Below are positions 34,475-42,631 of a stretch of 45,030 bases of DNA, piece by piece. The position numbers and the translations under genes are program-made. Origin of the DNA: Lachnospiraceae bacterium (lineage in GTDB: Bacteria > Bacillota > Clostridia > Lachnospirales > Lachnospiraceae). The first letter of the stretch is position 1. Every line of letters starts with the position of its first letter. Where the stretch lies: assembly GCA_029053015.1 (NCBI GenBank), contig JAIDHX010000011.1:1-45030 (forward strand), given 5' to 3'. Below the pieces are notes generated by a model. The model saw nothing but the letters and a program-made list of their open reading frames with translations, was not told the origin of the DNA and made no database searches.

Positions 34475-34992
34475 AAAAAGCGTTACTTGTAATTGACATG
34501 CAAAATGATTTTATTACCGGCGTTCTCGGAAATAACGAATGCAGGGCGGTGGTGCCGCAGGTGGTAAAAAGAGTACAGGAGGCCATAGAGGAGGGAACGG
34601 ATCTTATATTTTCCCAGGATACGCATCAGGAAGATTATCTTTCTACGCAGGAAGGCCGAAAATTGCCGATTCCGCACTGTATACAGAATACCGACGGATG
34701 GGAAATTATCCCTGAACTTGCAGAAACAGCGGCTCAGAAAGGAATTGTTTTCACAAAAGAGACTTTCGGCAGCACAACCATTGCGGAATATGTCAAAGCG
34801 CATAACTATGATGAAGTAGAATTGATTGGTGTATGTACGGATATCTGTGTCATCAGCAATGCCATGATAATAAAGGCGTTTGTTCCGGAACTGGAAATTT
34901 CCGTCAAGGAATCCTGCTGCGCAGGGGTGACGCCTCAAAGCCATCAAACGGCCATTGAAGCAATGAAAGCATGCCAGATAAACATTCTGTAA
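34471..34992 (+). CDS. pncA: Isochorismatase-family hydrolase, probable nicotinamidase
   Basis: A 173-residue cysteine hydrolase. The catalytic triad is visible as Asp9 (VIDMQNDF), Lys96 (TKETFG) and Cys126 (GVCTDICV). The metal site of nicotinamidases is suggested by Asp50, His52 and His69 (SQDTHQEDY...IPHC), which isochorismatases lack. Nicotinamidase converts nicotinamide to nicotinate for NAD+ salvage. Its start overlaps the kptA stop by 4 nt, so both proteins are made together. Because KptA releases nicotinamide from NAD+, the pairing supports the nicotinamidase assignment over other isochorismatase-like activities. Confidence 0.85.
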   Translation: MKKALLVIDMQNDFITGVLGNNECRAVVPQVVKRVQEAIEEGTDLIFSQDTHQEDYLSTQEGRKLPIPHCIQNTDGWEIIPELAETAAQKGIVFTKETFGSTTIAEYVKAHNYDEVELIGVCTDICVISNAMIIKAFVPELEISVKESCCAGVTPQSHQTAIEAMKACQINIL

Positions 34993-35025
34993 TTTAGATT
35001 AAAAAGCGTGCAGGCAGAGAAACTC

Positions 35026-35054
35026 TTGACAAGGAAAAGCGGAGCAATTATACT
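35026..35054 (+). promoter_or_regulatory. Promoter of trpS
   Basis: TTGACA (35026-35031) and TATACT (35049-35054) with a 17-nt spacer. Confidence 0.85.
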
Positions 35055-35062
35055 TTCTGTAA

Positions 35063-35091
35063 CTCTTATCCTGTGCGGATAAGGGCTTTTT
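35063..35091 (+). promoter_or_regulatory. Terminator-like hairpin in the trpS leader
   Basis: CTCTTATCC (35063-35071) pairs with GGATAAGGG (35077-35085), followed by CTTTTTC. It sits directly at the expected transcript 5' end, about 22 nt before the ATG, so it may stabilise the 5' end or attenuate transcription. The leader is far too short for a T-box. Confidence 0.6.
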
Positions 35092-35112
35092 CACATAAAA
35101 GGAGCAGGGAGA

Positions 35113-36201
35113 ATGAGTAAAATTATTTTAACAGGGGACCGTCCCACAGGCAGACTCCACGTGGGGCATTATGTAGGGTCTTTACGAGGCAGGGTAGAAC
35201 TGCAGAACTCTGGGGAGTACGATAAGATTTTTATTATGATAGCCGATGCGCAGGCGCTTACGGACAATGCGGACAATCCGGAAAAGGTCAGGCAGAACAT
35301 CATAGAGGTGGCGCTGGATTACCTTTCCTGCGGGTTAGACCCCGCGCGTTCCACCCTTTTTATCCAATCGCAGATACAGGAGCTTGCGGAGCTGTCCTTC
35401 TATTATATGAATCTGGTGACAGTGTCAAGGCTGCAGAGGAATCCTACGGTGAAGGCGGAAATCCAAATGCGGAATTTTGAGACCAGTATTCCGGTCGGCT
35501 TTTTCACGTATCCCATCAGTCAGGCGGCAGACATCACGGCGTTTCAGGCGACCACCGTTCCGGTGGGGGATGATCAGCTTCCCATGATAGAGCAGTGCAG
35601 GGAAATTGTCCGAAAATTCAATGCTGTATACGGCGAAACTTTGACGGAGCCGGAAGCGCTGGTTCCGAAAAATGAGGTCTGCAGCAGGCTGCCGGGCACG
35701 GACGGCAAGGCAAAGATGAGTAAGTCTCTGGGCAACTGTATCTATCTGTCAGACACTGCTGATGAAGTACGCACTAAGATCATGAGTATGTTTACCGACC
35801 CCAACCATCTAAAGATTACCGACCCGGGCTCTCTGGAGGGCAATACGGTGTTTACCTATTTGGATGCGTTTTGTAAGGAAGAGCATTTCGGAAGATACCT
35901 GCCGGAATACGCAAATCTGGACGAACTGAAGGGACATTACCAGAGGGGCGGTCTGGGAGACGTGAAGGTGAAGAAGTTCTTGAACAACGTTATGCAGGAG
36001 GTATTGGAGCCGATTCGGGTTCGCAGGAGCGAATTGGAAAAACAGATTCCGGATATCTATGAGATTCTGAAAAAGGGCAGCGAGACGGCACGCGAGACAG
36101 CGGCACAGACCATGGCGGCGGTAAAGGCGGCTATGAAAATCAATTATTTTGACGATGCGGCGCTGATTGCGGAGCAGGCTTCCCGTTACGGCGAAAAATA
36201 G
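35113..36201 (+). CDS. trpS: Tryptophan--tRNA ligase
   Basis: A class I aminoacyl-tRNA synthetase that charges tRNA-Trp in the cytoplasm. It is 362 residues, a little longer than the 330 usual in bacteria, with signature sequences [18 protein letters not shown] (HIGH motif) and [18 protein letters not shown] (KMSKS motif). Other conserved parts are [33 protein letters not shown] and the C-terminal anticodon-binding helices. AAAAGGAGCAGGGAG lies directly before the ATG. It has its own consensus promoter and is monocistronic up to the rpsO promoter. Confidence 0.96.
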   Translation: MSKIILTGDRPTGRLHVGHYVGSLRGRVELQNSGEYDKIFIMIADAQALTDNADNPEKVRQNIIEVALDYLSCGLDPARSTLFIQSQIQELAELSFYYMNLVTVSRLQRNPTVKAEIQMRNFETSIPVGFFTYPISQAADITAFQATTVPVGDDQLPMIEQCREIVRKFNAVYGETLTEPEALVPKNEVCSRLPGTDGKAKMSKSLGNCIYLSDTADEVRTKIMSMFTDPNHLKITDPGSLEGNTVFTYLDAFCKEEHFGRYLPEYANLDELKGHYQRGGLGDVKVKKFLNNVMQEVLEPIRVRRSELEKQIPDIYEILKKGSETARETAAQTMAAVKAAMKINYFDDAALIAEQASRYGEK

Positions 36202-36204
36202 TTG

Positions 36205-36320
36205 TTTACAACCTATGGGATTTGTGTTACATTAATAGGTGTGATTTTAGCCGATGCTCAGGTTTTGGACACTCCGACCGGACCTTGGTATCAGGCGTTT
36301 AACAAGAAGGAGGATTTAAC
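36205..36320 (+). promoter_or_regulatory. rpsO promoter and leader
   Basis: TTTACA (36205-36210) and TACATT (36228-36233) have a 17-nt spacer. The 80-nt leader carries the folded-looking segment GGACACTCCGACCGGACC (36267-36284) and a strong AAGAAGGAGG site. S15 often represses its own message through such leaders; that this one binds S15 is inference. Confidence 0.6.
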
Positions 36321-36587
36321 ATGATTTCCAAAGAAAAGAAAACAGCAATTATTAACGAGTACGCAACAAAGCCCGGCGACACCGGTTCACCGGAGGTTCA
36401 GATTGCAGTACTGACCGAGAGAATTCGCGAGCTGACCGAGCATATGCAGAAGAACCCTAAGGACCATCATTCCAACAGAGGTCTGCTGAAGCTGGTTGGA
36501 CAGAGACGTGGTCTGCTTCAGTATTTAAAGGATAAGGATATTGAGAGATATCGTTCTCTTATCAGCAGATTAGGACTCAGAAAGTAA
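36321..36587 (+). CDS. rpsO: 30S ribosomal protein S15
   Basis: An 88-residue ribosomal protein that binds 16S rRNA early in 30S assembly. Full-length family match: [42 protein letters not shown], then [40 protein letters not shown]. The highly conserved GDTGSPE and [10 protein letters not shown] positions are intact. The order rpsO-pnp is conserved across bacteria. Confidence 0.98.
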   Translation: MISKEKKTAIINEYATKPGDTGSPEVQIAVLTERIRELTEHMQKNPKDHHSNRGLLKLVGQRRGLLQYLKDKDIERYRSLISRLGLRK

Positions 36588-36600
36588 TTGTAAAAAGCCG

Positions 36601-36638
36601 AAGCGGAGCGGGTCCGAAATTCTGACCTCTCCGCTTTT
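36601..36638 (+). terminator. Terminator between rpsO and pnp
   Basis: AAGCGGAG (36601-36608) pairs with CTCCGCTT (36629-36636), with an inner GGTC/GACC stem. The T tract is short (TTTT), so partial read-through into pnp is likely. Confidence 0.7.
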
Positions 36639-36714
36639 ACTTGCTTTAGTAAGGAAAAGTGTTTTTGCAACTGTTCATTCTTCAGGCAGTTTTTTATCCG
36701 AGACCGCTGAAAAA

Positions 36715-36786
36715 GGCATATGTTTTGCATGTGCCCTTCTCAGTAGTTTCGGAAGGCTTCCTGAAGCACCGTCCGCGTCAGCGGAC
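36715..36786 (+). promoter_or_regulatory. pnp leader hairpins
   Basis: Two stems precede pnp: GGCATATG/CATGTGCC (36715-36722 / 36728-36735) and GTCCGC/GCGGAC (36771-36776 / 36781-36786), the latter 20 nt before the start codon. In other bacteria pnp leaders are cut by RNase III and then by PNPase itself for autoregulation; these hairpins are candidates for the same control. Confidence 0.5.
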
Positions 36787-36806
36787 TGATCAAGAAGGAG
36801 ACTTAT

Positions 36807-38897
36807 ATGTACAAAACTTTTACAATGGAGCTGGGAGGGCGTACCTTAAGCGTGGATATTGGCAGAGTGGGAAAGCAGGCGAACGGCTGTGCTTTTATGC
36901 ACTATGGCGATACCACGGTGCTGTCCTGTGCAACCGCTTCGGACAAGCCCAGGGACGGCATCGATTTCTTCCCCTTAAGTGTGGAATATGAAGAAAAAAT
37001 GTATGCTGTCGGCAAGATTCCCGGGGGCTTCAACAAGAGAGAAGGAAAGGCAAGCGAAAACGCAGTGCTGACCAGCCGTGTTATCGACAGACCTATGCGT
37101 CCGCTTTTCCCGAAGGACTACCGCAATGACGTAACACTTAACAATATGGTTATGAGCGTGGATCCTGCGTGTCGTCCCGAACTGGTAGCTATGCTGGGCG
37201 CCGCGATTGCAACCTGTATTTCCGACATACCGTTTGACGGTCCCTGCGCCATGACGCAGATGGGACTCATTGACGGCGAGCTGATTGTCAACCCGTCACA
37301 GGAGCAGTGGAAGGTGGGAGATTTGAATCTGACCGTTGCCTCCACCAAGGAAAAGGTTATTATGATCGAAGCGGGCGCCAACGAGGTTCCCGAGGACAAA
37401 ATGCTGGAAGCCATCTATAAGGCGCATGAAATTAATCAGACAATCATAGCATTTATAGAAAACATCGTTGCCGAGGTTGGAAAGCCGAAGCATACTTATG
37501 AGAGCTGTGCAATTCCCGAGGAGCTGTTTGCTGCGATTAAGGAAATCGTGCCTCCCGCAGAGATGGAGGTTGCCGTATTTACGGATGACAAAGAGACAAG
37601 GGAAAACAACATCAAAGAAATCACCGAGAAGCTGGAAGCAGCATTTGCAGAAAACGAGGAGTGGCTTGCACTCTTAGGCGAGGCGATTTACCAGTACGAG
37701 AAAAAGACCGTGCGCAAGATGATTTTAAAGGATCACAAGCGTCCCGACGGTCGTGAGATTACGCAGATACGTCCTCTGGCAGCAGAGGTTGACATTATTC
37801 CCCGTGTACATGGTTCCGCTATGTTTACGAGAGGGCAGACACAGATTTGCAATGTATGTACCCTGGCGCCGCTCTCAGAAGCACAGCGTGTAGATGGTCT
37901 TGATGATAACGAGACTTCCAAGCGGTATATGCACCATTACAATTTCCCTTCTTATTCCGTGGGTGAGACGAAGGTTTCCAGAGGTCCCGGCAGAAGAGAA
38001 ATCGGACATGGCGCATTGGCGGAAAGGGCTTTGATTCCGGTACTGCCTACTGAGGAAGAATTCCCCTATGCAATCCGTACCGTATCCGAGACCTTTGAGT
38101 CCAACGGTTCTACTTCCATGGCGTCCACCTGTGCATCCTGTATGTCCCTGATGGCAGCAGGCGTTCCCATTAAGAAGATGGTTGCAGGTATTTCCTGTGG
38201 ACTGGTAACAGGCGATACAGACGACGATTTTGTACTGCTCACTGATATTCAGGGACTTGAGGATTTCTTTGGTGATATGGATTTCAAGGTAACCGGTACC
38301 ACTGAGGGTATTACCGCAATCCAGATGGATATCAAGATTCATGGTCTGACAAGACCGATTGTAGAAGGCGCCATTGCAAGGTGCAGGGAAGCAAGGCTGT
38401 TCATTATGGACACCTGCATGAAGCCCGCCATAGCGGCTCCCAGACCGGAGGTTGGTCCTTATGCGCCCAAGATTATCTCTATTCAGATTGACCCTGAAAA
38501 GATCGGGGATGTTGTGGGACAGAGAGGTAAGACGATCAACGAGATTATTGCCCGTACAGGCGTTAAAATTGATATTACGGATGACGGCAACGTATCCGTA
38601 TGCGGCACAGACAAGGAAATGATGGATAAGGCTGTCGAAATGATAAAGATGATTGTGACCGATTTTGCCGAAGGCCAGATTTTCAGGGGAAAAGTTGTAA
38701 GCATCAAAGAATTTGGTGCGTTCATTGAGTTTGCGCCGGGCAAGGAAGGAATGGTGCATATTTCCAAGATTTCAAGGGAAAGAATTGCACATGTAGAGGA
38801 TGTCCTGACTTTGGGAGATATGGTTACGGTAGTATGCCTCGGCAAGGATAAGATGGGCAGAATCAGCTTTTCCATGAAAGACGTTGCACAGCAGTAA
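36807..38897 (+). CDS. pnp: Polyribonucleotide nucleotidyltransferase (PNPase)
   Basis: A phosphorolytic 3'-5' exoribonuclease of mRNA decay, working as a trimer. The 696-residue length is normal. Domain order is RNase PH domain 1 (about 1-215, KREGKASENAVLTSRVIDRPMRPLFP), helical linker, RNase PH domain 2 (about 305-520, GRREIGHGALAERAL and the acidic GDTDDDF metal site), KH domain (IGDVVGQRGKTINEIIARTGVKIDI), and S1 domain (GQIFRGKVVSIKEFGAFIEFAPGKEGMVHISKIS). AAGAAGGAGAC precedes the ATG. It lies downstream of rpsO as usual, with hairpins in the leader. Confidence 0.98.
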   Translation: MYKTFTMELGGRTLSVDIGRVGKQANGCAFMHYGDTTVLSCATASDKPRDGIDFFPLSVEYEEKMYAVGKIPGGFNKREGKASENAVLTSRVIDRPMRPLFPKDYRNDVTLNNMVMSVDPACRPELVAMLGAAIATCISDIPFDGPCAMTQMGLIDGELIVNPSQEQWKVGDLNLTVASTKEKVIMIEAGANEVPEDKMLEAIYKAHEINQTIIAFIENIVAEVGKPKHTYESCAIPEELFAAIKEIVPPAEMEVAVFTDDKETRENNIKEITEKLEAAFAENEEWLALLGEAIYQYEKKTVRKMILKDHKRPDGREITQIRPLAAEVDIIPRVHGSAMFTRGQTQICNVCTLAPLSEAQRVDGLDDNETSKRYMHHYNFPSYSVGETKVSRGPGRREIGHGALAERALIPVLPTEEEFPYAIRTVSETFESNGSTSMASTCASCMSLMAAGVPIKKMVAGISCGLVTGDTDDDFVLLTDIQGLEDFFGDMDFKVTGTTEGITAIQMDIKIHGLTRPIVEGAIARCREARLFIMDTCMKPAIAAPRPEVGPYAPKIISIQIDPEKIGDVVGQRGKTINEIIARTGVKIDITDDGNVSVCGTDKEMMDKAVEMIKMIVTDFAEGQIFRGKVVSIKEFGAFIEFAPGKEGMVHISKISRERIAHVEDVLTLGDMVTVVCLGKDKMGRISFSMKDVAQQ

Positions 38898-38940
38898 TCT
38901 AACAAAATTTTCATTTTCATTACGTAGGAGGAGAAAGTAA

Positions 38941-39561
38941 ATGAAAAAAGCAGTTGCAGTTTTATTAACTTGTGTTACAATGCTGGGACTGACAGCTTGT
39001 GGCAGTGCTTCAAAAGAGGTTTGGAAGGACGCTGACTTAGATTTTAAGGCAGGTTCTCAAACCGTAACAGTAAAAAAAGACCATGCATTCATTACCTATG
39101 GCGGTGTGGCGTACTATACGGATTACTCGGACGGTTCCTATGAAGAGTACGAAAGCGAATTTGCCAGCAACAGAGGTCTGGAAATCGGTATGACCTTAAA
39201 GGACTATCAGAAACTCTACTCTGTAAAGCCCGGTTATGCAGTATTTGAACTGTATTCCGGCAGCAACAATGAGTACACCAGCTTTAAAGAGTTTACCAAT
39301 CAGGATCCTTCCGAAATGTACAACGGTACCTATGGCAATGTATGGCTGGATATCGGTTACTGCAAAGAAAACGGCAAATGGAGATTGTTAAAGGACTATG
39401 AAGTACAGAATGTATGGTTCTGTGACGCAAAATTTAGCGAGTTTGATGAAGTAGTGGTATTTGCTGTCAACTTCGATAAGTGGGGCGAGATTCAGGGACT
39501 TTCCATCGAGCACTTCACCTATGATCAAGATTGGGCTGACTGGCAGGGCTGGGCTGACTAA
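38941..39561 (+). CDS. Lipoprotein of unknown function
   Basis: A 206-residue exported lipoprotein: the signal peptide MKKAVAVLLTCVTMLGLTAC ends at lipobox Cys20. The mature part is rich in Tyr, Asp and Gly with beta-strand character (KVWLDIGYCKENGKWRLLKDYEVQNVWFC-like segments) and ends in an aromatic WADWQGWAD tail. I do not recognise a domain. GTAGGAGGAGA lies close before the ATG, a very strong site. It follows pnp after 43 nt without an obvious promoter and is closed by a terminator, so it is probably read from the pnp transcript. Confidence 0.85.
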   Translation: MKKAVAVLLTCVTMLGLTACGSASKEVWKDADLDFKAGSQTVTVKKDHAFITYGGVAYYTDYSDGSYEEYESEFASNRGLEIGMTLKDYQKLYSVKPGYAVFELYSGSNNEYTSFKEFTNQDPSEMYNGTYGNVWLDIGYCKENGKWRLLKDYEVQNVWFCDAKFSEFDEVVVFAVNFDKWGEIQGLSIEHFTYDQDWADWQGWAD

Positions 39562-39588
39562 TCAAAAGCAGTCTTATACAATGACAAT

Positions 39589-39623
39589 AAAAAGGAGAAT
39601 GGCGGATTGCCATTCTCTTTTTT
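39589..39623 (+). terminator. Intrinsic terminator after the lipoprotein gene
   Basis: AAAGGAGAATGGC (39591-39603) pairs with GCCATTCTCTTT (39609-39620) around a five-base loop, with six T in a row ending at 39623. Confidence 0.92.
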
Positions 39624-39648
39624 AGTGTTTTCACTATTATGAAGTTTT

Positions 39649-39689
39649 AGAAGTTCTTAGGTGGCGTTCTTTGACACCCTAGAACTTCT
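39649..39689 (-). other. Strong hairpin at the 3' end of grcA
   Basis: AGAAGTTCT (39649-39657) pairs with AGAACTTCT (39681-39689), extended by AGGTG/CACCCT with bulges. There is no T tract on either strand, so it may protect or process the grcA message rather than end it. Confidence 0.5.
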
Positions 39690-39703
39690 TCTCACACTTC
39701 ACA

Positions 39704-39949
39704 CTATACTGCTTCGTGGAAGGTTCTGCTGATAACGTCAGCCTGCTGTTCGGGAGTCAGTTTAATGAAGTTTACTGCATAACCGGAAACACGGATGGTG
39801 AGCTGAGGATATTTCTCAGGATGCTGCTGTGCATCCAAAAGCGTATCTCTGTTCAGTACATTTACATTTAAATGATGTCCGCCCTTTGATGCATATCCGT
39901 CTAAAAGAGCTACCAGATTGTCTACCTGTGCTGTATTTGTTGCTGCCAT
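39704..39949 (-). CDS. grcA: Autonomous glycyl radical cofactor protein
   Basis: An 81-residue protein equivalent to the C-terminal glycyl-radical domain of pyruvate formate-lyase. The sequence [59 protein letters not shown] carries the radical Gly in RVSGYAV; only the motif core is diagnostic. Such proteins can replace the damaged radical domain of pyruvate formate-lyase after oxygen exposure. The start has TAGGAGGT upstream (complement of about 39957-39964). It is minus-strand and convergent with the upstream lipoprotein gene. It points to mixed-acid anaerobic metabolism. It could also be a relic domain of a full enzyme, but its own promoter and start argue for a real gene. Confidence 0.9.
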   Translation of the reverse strand: MAATNTAQVDNLVALLDGYASKGGHHLNVNVLNRDTLLDAQQHPEKYPQLTIRVSGYAVNFIKLTPEQQADVISRTFHEAV

Positions 39950-40003
39950 AATAAAGACCTCCTATATTTAATAATAATAATGATTACTGTTTATCTTAAG
40001 CAA

Positions 40004-40032
40004 ATCATATCACTTCTATGCGGGACTGTCTA
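40004..40032 (-). promoter_or_regulatory. Promoter of grcA
   Basis: On the minus strand TAGACA (complement of 40027-40032) and TATGAT (complement of 40004-40009) are separated by 17 nt, about 55 nt before the start. Confidence 0.7.
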
Positions 40033-40094
40033 CTTGTTTTTTGGAGTTTTCTGTTCTTTTTTTAATACAAAATTACAAGCTACGCCGTCAGCAG

Positions 40095-40209
40095 TCTATA
40101 TGTCTGTTCAGACGCGCTCTCGCTCAGATAAAAACGCAGCGGCACGTAAGGCGCCAAAGGACGGCGCCTAAATGCCGGCGTTTTTATATGGTCTGAACAG
40201 ACATATAGA
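40095..40209 (-). repeat. Structured intergenic element, copy A
   Basis: The outer arms TCTATATGTCTGTTCAGAC (40095-40113) and its exact complement (40191-40209) form a 19-bp stem. Read on the minus strand, the interior shows stem TAAAAACGC/GCGTTTTTA, the core CGGCATTTAG, stem AGGCGCC/GGCGCCT, then CTTACGTGCCGCT, and finally GAGCGAGAGCG with a GNRA-type loop. The same order occurs in copies B and C with different stem sequences. Flanks continue to pair imperfectly (GCC..CAGC around 40084-40222). It lies between divergent grcA and a DeoR-type regulator. Confidence 0.85.
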
Positions 40210-40276
40210 ACGCTGGCGGCTGAAAGTCGCAAAGGGATATGATATGTTGCAGAATTTTTACTAATGCAAAATGTAC

Positions 40277-40305
40277 TTGCAAAATTACAAATAAACGATT
40301 ATGAT
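40277..40305 (+). promoter_or_regulatory. Promoter of the DeoR-type regulator operon
   Basis: TTGCAA (40277-40282) and TATGAT (40300-40305) with a 17-nt spacer in very AT-rich sequence. Confidence 0.65.
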
Positions 40306-40367
40306 AAAGATAAAATAAATATAAAAGAATATAAACAAGAAAAAACATGCAAAAACAGGTGACTAAT

Positions 40368-41150
40368 ATGTTTATGGAAGAAAGGCAGAAGGATATTGTA
40401 AAAAGGGTAAATGAAACGGGACGAATTTTAGTATCCGAAATTCAGGAGTTATATCAGATTTCCGCAGACTGTGCAAGGCGGGATTTAAGGGTGCTGGAAA
40501 GCAAGGGATTGCTGCAGAGAACGCACGGGGGAGCTATTGCAGTTCATCCAAAAGAAGTTTATCCCGCTCCGACATATAATCCCATAGATATCAAGGAGGT
40601 ACGGACTGATTATCTGGCAGTTGCCAAAAAGGCAGTCGAATATATTGAAAAAGGGGATGTTATTTATATTACCACATCTTTGGTTGGATATTATATGGCT
40701 GAAAATCTGCCGGAAGAGGTACCGATGACTGTATTGATAAATTCTATTACCATTGCAGAGGTATTGCGGAAAAAAATGAATGTATCCGTTATTTTATTGG
40801 GAGGAGAAATGTCACATCGTGGACACTGCCATGATTTTTATACCCTGCAAATGGTAAAAAATATCCGGATAGATAAAGCGTTTTTATCACATGCTGCGTT
40901 ATCTTTGGATTTTGGCGCATCCATTCATGATACCGCCGGCGTGGAATTTGGCAAAGCCGTTATGGAGAACAGTTCTATGAATATAGGGCTGTACCCGTCT
41001 AAGAAGATAGGGAAAAAATCGATTCACTCTGTATGCCGGATATGCGATTATGATTTTGTAATTACAGATACTAACGTATCTGAAGATTTTTTGCTACAGG
41101 CGAAGGAACTTGGAGCGATTATAGAGATAGTTGATGTGAAAGGAGCATGA
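40368..41150 (+). CDS. DeoR-family transcriptional regulator
   Basis: The protein is 260 residues from the ATG at 40368, with AGGTG six bases upstream; an ATG at 40347 is possible but lacks a site. The N-terminal DeoR helix-turn-helix is ERQKDIVKRVNETGRILVSEIQELYQISADCARRDLRVLESKGLLQRTHGGAI. The C-terminal DeoRC sugar-phosphate sensing domain includes KKAVEYIEKGDVIYITTS, TVLINSITIAEVL, VSVILLGGEMSHRGHCHDF and DYDFVITDTNVSEDF. Typical members repress sugar-catabolism operons and release on a phosphorylated sugar. Here the downstream gene is a P-loop kinase, four bases after its stop. The canonical D-x-S-K effector motif is altered, so the ligand is uncertain. Confidence 0.88.
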   Translation: MFMEERQKDIVKRVNETGRILVSEIQELYQISADCARRDLRVLESKGLLQRTHGGAIAVHPKEVYPAPTYNPIDIKEVRTDYLAVAKKAVEYIEKGDVIYITTSLVGYYMAENLPEEVPMTVLINSITIAEVLRKKMNVSVILLGGEMSHRGHCHDFYTLQMVKNIRIDKAFLSHAALSLDFGASIHDTAGVEFGKAVMENSSMNIGLYPSKKIGKKSIHSVCRICDYDFVITDTNVSEDFLLQAKELGAIIEIVDVKGA

Positions 41151-41154
41151 GAGG

Positions 41155-41793
41155 ATGTACTGTATATTGGTGGCAGGAATGCCGGCGTCAGGGAAAAGCA
41201 CTATGGCAAAAGCGCTTGCGGAAAAGTGGAAGCTGCCCGTTGTTTCCAAAGATTCCATCAAGGAGCTGCTATATGATAATATCGGCTTTCAGTCGAGAGC
41301 AGAAAAAGTAAACCTCGGAATTGCCGGCATGGAAATTATGTACTATGTCGCAGGTCAACTTATGAAGGCAGGACAGCCATTTATCTTAGAAAATAATTTT
41401 GAATATTCATCAGAACGTGGAATCAAAACTCTTTTGGAAAAATATCAATATTCGGCACTGACAATTACCTTAACAGGTGATATAAGAGTGCTCTATCAGC
41501 GTTTTCTGGAACGGGAAATCAGTCCGGACAGGCACAGAGGGCATGTTGTAAATGACTGTTATCCGGAAAAGGAAGAACGCAGTCCGGAGGAAATAAAAGC
41601 AGCCTCTATTTCCTACGAAGATTATGCCCATAGTGTAGAGAAAAGAGGTTTTGATGCATTTTTTGCCGGGAGCAGGCAGATTAAAGTGGACACAACAGAG
41701 TTTTCCAAGATTGATATGGAAGAATTATTTTCACAGATCGCAGCATGGAAGGAGGAAGCTTCTATTGCATTTTTTGAAACAACCGCTCTTTAA
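41155..41793 (+). CDS. P-loop kinase-like ATP-binding protein
   Basis: A 212-residue protein of the AAA_33/zeta-toxin-like P-loop kinase group. Walker A is AGMPASGKST (8-17), followed by the helix AKALAEKWKLPVVSKDSIKELLYDNIG with the conserved D-S-I, FILENNF as a Walker-B-like strand, and a lid region with Arg-rich LYQRFLEREISPDRHRGH. Such proteins phosphorylate small molecules, sugars or tRNA-like substrates; the substrate here is unknown. It starts four bases after the DeoR-type regulator, suggesting one operon and a sugar-related substrate. The last 32 bases overlap tail-to-tail with the minus-strand XRE gene. Confidence 0.8.
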   Translation: MYCILVAGMPASGKSTMAKALAEKWKLPVVSKDSIKELLYDNIGFQSRAEKVNLGIAGMEIMYYVAGQLMKAGQPFILENNFEYSSERGIKTLLEKYQYSALTITLTGDIRVLYQRFLEREISPDRHRGHVVNDCYPEKEERSPEEIKAASISYEDYAHSVEKRGFDAFFAGSRQIKVDTTEFSKIDMEELFSQIAAWKEEASIAFFETTAL

Positions 41794-42271
41794 ATGCTTT
41801 GATTCTCTGACCATAGAGACTTGTCATGATGCTTCCGCAAATCACCATTCCGCAAGCTGCTCCATTGGAAAACTCAGAAATTGCACTTATCATATTATTT
41901 TCGACAAGGCTTGTATGGCTTATGATTTGAGAAACAAACCAAAGTACGGCCCCTGTTAAAAAGAGCCAATGCATCCTTTTGGTAAATTGTTCTGTTTCAC
42001 TGTTAGTGTAAGCTGCGGCTTTTAATACAGTTTCTTCTAATTCCTTATTCATTTTCTTGCTTTTCCTTTCTCCATCCAATAACTCCCGTAGGTCAATTTC
42101 ATAATAATCAGAAATTTGAATTAAAATATCCAGATCGGGCATATTGTTTCCGTTTTCCCAACGAGATACCGTTCTGTTTGAAACATTTACCATTTCCGCA
42201 AATTGCTCCTGCGTAAGCCCTTTTTCATTCCGAAGTTCCTTTAGTAACGCACCTATTTTTTTCTGGTTCAA
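41762..42271 (-). CDS. XRE-family regulator with C-terminal membrane helices
   Basis: A 169-residue protein starting at TTG (complement of 42269-42271), with GAAAGGAAGGA upstream. Residues 5-62 are a clear helix-turn-helix (IGALLKELRNEKGLTQEQFAEMVNVSNRTVSRWENGNNMPDLDILIQISDYYEIDLRELLDGERK). Two predicted membrane helices follow (about 101-121 and 130-152). Membrane-anchored XRE proteins of this build are common in clostridia and usually sit beside the genes they control. Its 3' end overlaps the convergent kinase gene by 32 bp, so the two messages could interfere. Confidence 0.85.
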   Translation of the reverse strand: MNQKKIGALLKELRNEKGLTQEQFAEMVNVSNRTVSRWENGNNMPDLDILIQISDYYEIDLRELLDGERKSKKMNKELEETVLKAAAYTNSETEQFTKRMHWLFLTGAVLWFVSQIISHTSLVENNMISAISEFSNGAACGMVICGSIMTSLYGQRIKAFKERLFQKMQ

Positions 42272-42583
42272 TCCGCGTCCTTCCTTTCAAGAAAAATTTT
42301 ATCAATACAAGGCCAAAAACACCACGACACAAAGCGAGAATTGCTTCACTTTATCCGGCAGACATACCCTGTCTACCCCGATTTTCGTCCACATTCCGCA
42401 AAACACAAATCTGCGCCTTGCCAATCCAATCTAGCAATCTGTCCAATTCCATCATCTTACCACACCCCCACCCACAATTCCATAAAATTTTCCGTAAAAC
42501 GCCTGTTGTCATAGTCTTTTTCTGATGAACTGCATAGTTCCTTTTCCATATTCTAGCCGCTAACTTTCGCGGTAGCCGCAATA
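42272..42583. other. Gap between XRE regulator and structured element B
   Basis: About 310 bp without a gene I can support. The region is C-rich on the plus strand, with no clear promoter pair. A 76-codon minus-strand frame (42351-42581) has no ribosome binding site and low-complexity composition, so I do not call it. GC-rich palindromes begin near 42555 and lead into element B. Confidence 0.5.
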
Positions 42584-42631
42584 TTTAGCGGCGCGTTTAC
42601 GCCGCCGCAAGCACTTCCATCGACGGCGACA

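Noticed and set aside
34993..35112. A T-box riboswitch in front of trpS
   Set aside because: The leader is about 50 nt and holds only one hairpin; T-box leaders need about 200 nt with specifier loop and T-box sequence.
37875..38759. A 294-codon minus-strand frame opposite pnp
   Set aside because: It is a shadow of the well-conserved PNPase gene.
42351..42581. A 76-codon minus-strand frame between the XRE regulator and element B
   Set aside because: No ribosome binding site, no recognisable domain, and it starts in palindromic sequence; likely chance.
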